This document shows positions 61,408 through 64,000 of a DNA stretch of 64,000 nt, one piece after another (the stretch's first letter is position 1; each line of letters opens with the position of its first letter). The position numbers and the translations under genes are program-made. The stretch comes from Gellertiella hungarica. Its GTDB lineage: Bacteria > Pseudomonadota > Alphaproteobacteria > Rhizobiales > Rhizobiaceae. The stretch lies in NCBI RefSeq assembly GCF_014197145.1, contig NZ_JACIEZ010000007.1, forward strand, positions 140,492 through 204,491, read 5' to 3'. A model generated the notes under the pieces. It did no database searches. It was not told the DNA's origin and saw nothing but the letters and a program-made list of their open reading frames with translations.

Positions 61408-62367
61408 TCACTCGGCCGCGATGGCCTGGGCCGCAGCCCTGATTGCATCTGATGTGGCGATCACGTTCCTCGCCATGCGCTCGGAGGCGGCATCGATCAT
61501 CTTGCCGTCGAGCGAGGCCGCGCCCTTGCCCTGGGCCTCCGCTTCCTTCAGCGCTGAAATGATCCGCTCCGCCTTCGTCACCTCGGCGGGAAGCGGCGAG
61601 AACACCTCGTTGGCAAGCGCGATCTGCGAGGGGTGGATCGCCCATTTGCCCTCGATGCCGAGCGCCGCCGCCCGGCGGGCCGCCGCGCGATAGCCTTCCG
61701 GATCGGAGAAGTCGCCGAAGGGCCCGTCGATGGGGCGAAGCCCGTAGGCCCGGCAGGCGACGGTCATCCGCGAGAGCGCGAAATGCCACTGGTCGCCCGG
61801 ATAATCCGGGTTGAGCCCGCCGATGTTGACGGTGCGCGCCTTGTTGAAGGCGGCATAATCGGCAACGCCGAAATGCAGGGCCTCCAGCCGGTGCGGATAG
61901 GCGGCAATCGCCTCGACATTGGCCATGCCGAGCGCCGTCTCGATCAGCGCTTCCAGGCCGACGCGGGTCTTGTAGCCCTTCGCCATCTCGATCTGGTTGC
62001 AGATGGCATCGACCATGTAGAGGTCGGCAGGCACGCCCACCTTCGGCACCAGGATGGTGTCCAGACGGTCGCCGGCCTGTTCCATCAGGTCGACCACGTC
62101 GCGATACATGTAATGGGTATCGAGCCCGTTGATGCGCACCGAGACGGTCTTGCCCCGGCCGCGCCAGTCGATCTCGTTCAGCGCGCGGATGATGTTGGCG
62201 CGGGCGCGCTCCTTGTCCGGCGGCGCCACGGCGTCCTCGATGTCGAGGAAGACATAGTCGGCGGCCGAATTGGCGGCCTTGAGGATCATTTCCTCGTTCG
62301 AACCCGGCACCGCAAGCTCGGAGCGCTGGACGCGCAGCTTGCGCAGGTGGTGAATGGTGTGGCTCAT
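61408..62367 (-). CDS. mcl: L-malyl-CoA/beta-methylmalyl-CoA lyase
   Basis: A 319-aa CitE/HpcH-family lyase. [20 protein letters not shown] and [20 protein letters not shown] (metal-binding Glu/Asp region), [40 protein letters not shown] and [20 protein letters not shown] are family hallmarks. It cleaves malyl-CoA to acetyl-CoA and glyoxylate, and may also act in the ethylmalonyl-CoA pathway. Length matches alphaproteobacterial Mcl. ATG 62367 is 11 bases past the sga stop, in the same operon. Confidence 0.93.
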   Translation of the reverse strand: MSHTIHHLRKLRVQRSELAVPGSNEEMILKAANSAADYVFLDIEDAVAPPDKERARANIIRALNEIDWRGRGKTVSVRINGLDTHYMYRDVVDLMEQAGDRLDTILVPKVGVPADLYMVDAICNQIEMAKGYKTRVGLEALIETALGMANVEAIAAYPHRLEALHFGVADYAAFNKARTVNIGGLNPDYPGDQWHFALSRMTVACRAYGLRPIDGPFGDFSDPEGYRAAARRAAALGIEGKWAIHPSQIALANEVFSPLPAEVTKAERIISALKEAEAQGKGAASLDGKMIDAASERMARNVIATSDAIRAAAQAIAAE

Positions 62368-62377
62368 CGCTTGCTCC

Positions 62378-63562
62378 TCAGGCGGCCTTGGCAAGGCTCT
62401 GCTGGTTGCGGAAGAAATCGACCGCGGCGCCGACGCCGGAGCCCGGCTTCAGCTTCACGCCGCAATCGAGCATCGTCATTTCCGCCGCCGACAGCGCGGA
62501 GCAGACCATGACCTCGTCGAGCGAACCGAGATGACCGATGCGGAAGACCTTGCCGGCGACCTTGGCAAGGCCGGCGCCGAAGGCGGTGTTGTAGCGGACG
62601 AGGCCGTGGCGGACGACCTGCGCGCCATCGATCCCTTCGGGCAGAACGATCGCCGAGACCGTGTCGGAGTGCCATTTCGGCTCCTTCGCGCAGAGCTTCA
62701 GCCCCCAGCCGGAGACGGCGCGGCGCACGCCCTCGGCAAGGCGGTGATGGCGGGCATGGATGTTGTCGAGCCCTTCCTCGGCAATGAGATCGAGCGCCAC
62801 GCGCAGGCCGCGCAGCAGCTGGGTCGGCGGGGTATAGGGGAAATAGCCCGTGTCGTTGGTGCGGATCATGTCCTCGAAGGAGAAGTAGCAGCGCATGTGC
62901 CGGGCCGTCCGTGCCGCCTCCAGCGCCTTGGCCGATACGGAAAGGAAGCCGAGGCCGGCGGGCAGCATGAAGCCCTTCTGCGAGCCGGAGACCGCGCAAT
63001 CCACGCCCCATTCCTCCTGGCGGAAGTCGATGGAGCCGATCGAGGAAACGCCGTCGACGAAGAGCAGCGCCGGGTGCCGGGCGGCATCGAGCGCACGCCT
63101 GACGGCGGCGACATCGGAGGTCACGCCGGTCGCGGTTTCGTTCTGGGTGACGAAGACCGCCTTGATGCGGTGCTCCCGGTCGGCCATCAGCCGCTCGGCG
63201 TAAAGCTCCACCGGAACGCCCGTGCCCCATTCGCAATCGATGACATCGACATCGAAGCCCAGGCGTTCGGCCATGTCGACCCAGAGGTGGGAGAACTGGC
63301 CGAAGCGGGACATCAGCACCCGGTCGCCGGGCGAAAGCACGTTGGTCATCGCCGCTTCCCAGGCGCCGGTGCCGGAAGAGGGATAGATGAAGACGCGGCC
63401 GGTCTCGTTGCGGAAGACCGACTTCAGGTCGCTGAAGATCGGCAGGGTCAGCTCGGGGAAGGACCAGGCGCGCATGTCTTCCATGGGCAGGTTCATCGCC
63501 CTGCGAACCTCGTCCGGTATATTGGTCGGTCCGGGAATGAAGAGATGGGAATGGCCTGCCAT
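62378..63562 (-). CDS. sga: Serine-glyoxylate aminotransferase
   Basis: A 394-aa class V aminotransferase. MAGHSHLFIPGPTNIPDEVR is the characteristic start, with FIYPSSGTGAWEAAMTNVLS, NETATGVTSDVAAVRRALDA and the PLP lysine in VSGSQKGFMLPAGLGFLSVS. It transfers the amino group of serine to glyoxylate, giving hydroxypyruvate and glycine, the central serine-cycle step. An extension to 63643 is rejected. First gene of the sga-mcl-mtkA-mtkB operon; hydroxypyruvate reductase and PEP carboxylase genes are not in the window. Confidence 0.94.
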   Translation of the reverse strand: MAGHSHLFIPGPTNIPDEVRRAMNLPMEDMRAWSFPELTLPIFSDLKSVFRNETGRVFIYPSSGTGAWEAAMTNVLSPGDRVLMSRFGQFSHLWVDMAERLGFDVDVIDCEWGTGVPVELYAERLMADREHRIKAVFVTQNETATGVTSDVAAVRRALDAARHPALLFVDGVSSIGSIDFRQEEWGVDCAVSGSQKGFMLPAGLGFLSVSAKALEAARTARHMRCYFSFEDMIRTNDTGYFPYTPPTQLLRGLRVALDLIAEEGLDNIHARHHRLAEGVRRAVSGWGLKLCAKEPKWHSDTVSAIVLPEGIDGAQVVRHGLVRYNTAFGAGLAKVAGKVFRIGHLGSLDEVMVCSALSAAEMTMLDCGVKLKPGSGVGAAVDFFRNQQSLAKAA

Positions 63563-64000
63563 GAAGATCCTCCGTCTGTCTGCGCCGCCAGATCTGGCGC
63601 TTCTGGAGCGGATGATTTCGCCCACGGCCTCCACCCGCAACACCCGCCCGGATGAGCCGCCAATCTCTTTCGCGAACCGTGTCGAGTAGGGCCTTTCCTA
63701 CCCGTCCGGCGAGGCGAAAGGCCCCGATCCGGCGGGTTTTGCCGCCCGTCCGGTTCTCCTTCCGGTTGCCCGGCAAAGGGCCGTTCCGGCGCGCTTCGGC
63801 GCGGATCGGATTGGGGCTAGGGTGCGTCGCAATCGGATCGGATGTCGCAATTCCTCCGTGCTAGCCTTTGTCCGATTTCGCCTCGGGGAGGAGGCGGGTC
63901 CGGCATGGCCGGACCGGGAAGGCAATCGGGAGGAATCCGCGTCGCGTGCCGGGCCGGCAAAGGCCGGGCAGGCGGGACGCCGGTTCCCGAGAGGGAGCGA
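63563..64000. other. Non-coding upstream region of the serine-cycle operon
   Basis: No gene is convincing in these 438 bases. A 9-bp inverted repeat GGGCCTTTC/GAAAGGCCC (63689-63697, 63716-63724) lies about 130 bases before sga. GTCGCAAT occurs twice, 18 bases apart (63826-63833, 63844-63851), between two GATCGGAT copies. AGGAGG-like purine runs near 63890-64000 may precede a plus-strand gene beyond the edge. Confidence 0.5.

Overview
The window is one contiguous piece of a high-G+C alphaproteobacterial chromosome. It is most like Hyphomicrobiales and probably Rhizobiaceae, judging by the Omp25-type porin, the stress-type Ndi/holin/DUF3618 trio, PAS-containing soluble chemotaxis receptors, a serine-cycle operon and GGAAC-type general-stress promoters. 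The genus cannot be fixed from sequence alone. No rRNA, tRNA, CRISPR array, IS element, prophage or recognisable defence system was seen.

Layout. 1-5091: 5' part of a very large autotransporter-type surface protein on the minus strand, running off the left edge. 5.2-12.7 kb: a winged-helix regulator, a short hypothetical gene, glutaminase, a YdeI-like protein, a MarR-EmrB-EmrA-type efflux operon and a DUF808 membrane protein. 12.7-16.5 kb: a stress block (60-aa protein, DUF2383 ferritin-like protein, Ndi-holin-DUF3618 operon, small helix-hairpin-helix protein). 16.6-27.3 kb: two divergent sugar-metabolism units, namely dehydrogenase plus Gfo/Idh oxidoreductase, and an eight-gene tightly overlapping cluster of epimerases, a glycosidase-epimerase fusion, four glycosyltransferase-like proteins and a methyltransferase. 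27.2-28.4 kb: a 40-aa membrane protein, DUF1003 and DUF1810. 28.5-31.7 kb: oxyR divergent from katG. 31.8-38.2 kb: an alpha-oxoamine synthase, a porin, a six-TM histidine kinase with a single-domain response regulator, and a chemotaxis receptor. 38.3-46.9 kb: an RpiR-controlled amide/glutamine-synthetase-like catabolic operon divergent from a branched-chain-amino-acid-type ABC importer. 46.9-50 kb: NnrS, then three secreted Gly/Ser/Thr-rich proteins. 50.3-59.2 kb: HWE kinase, FGGY kinase, succinate-semialdehyde dehydrogenase, diaminopropionate ammonia-lyase with its Lrp regulator, a PAS chemoreceptor and a DUF1236 protein. 59.3-63.6 kb: the serine-cycle operon sga-mcl-mtkA-mtkB.

Three things stand out. 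(1) About ten intergenic sites match the alphaproteobacterial general-stress sigma factor promoter (GGAAC-N16/17-xxTT; EcfG/RpoE2). They sit in front of the stress block, both divergent arms of the sugar cluster, the 40-aa protein and DUF1003, the secreted repeat proteins and DUF1236, which points to one large stress regulon. (2) An alpha-oxoamine synthase lies beside a six-TM kinase and a response regulator, an arrangement reminiscent of the Cqs/Lqs alpha-hydroxyketone signalling systems. (3) Three otherwise well-preserved genes are broken by single changes: katG (Trp codon to TGA), the glycosidase-epimerase fusion (catalytic Tyr codon to TAA) and one glycosyltransferase (one-base frameshift near the 3' end). 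These are either recent mutations or sequencing errors.
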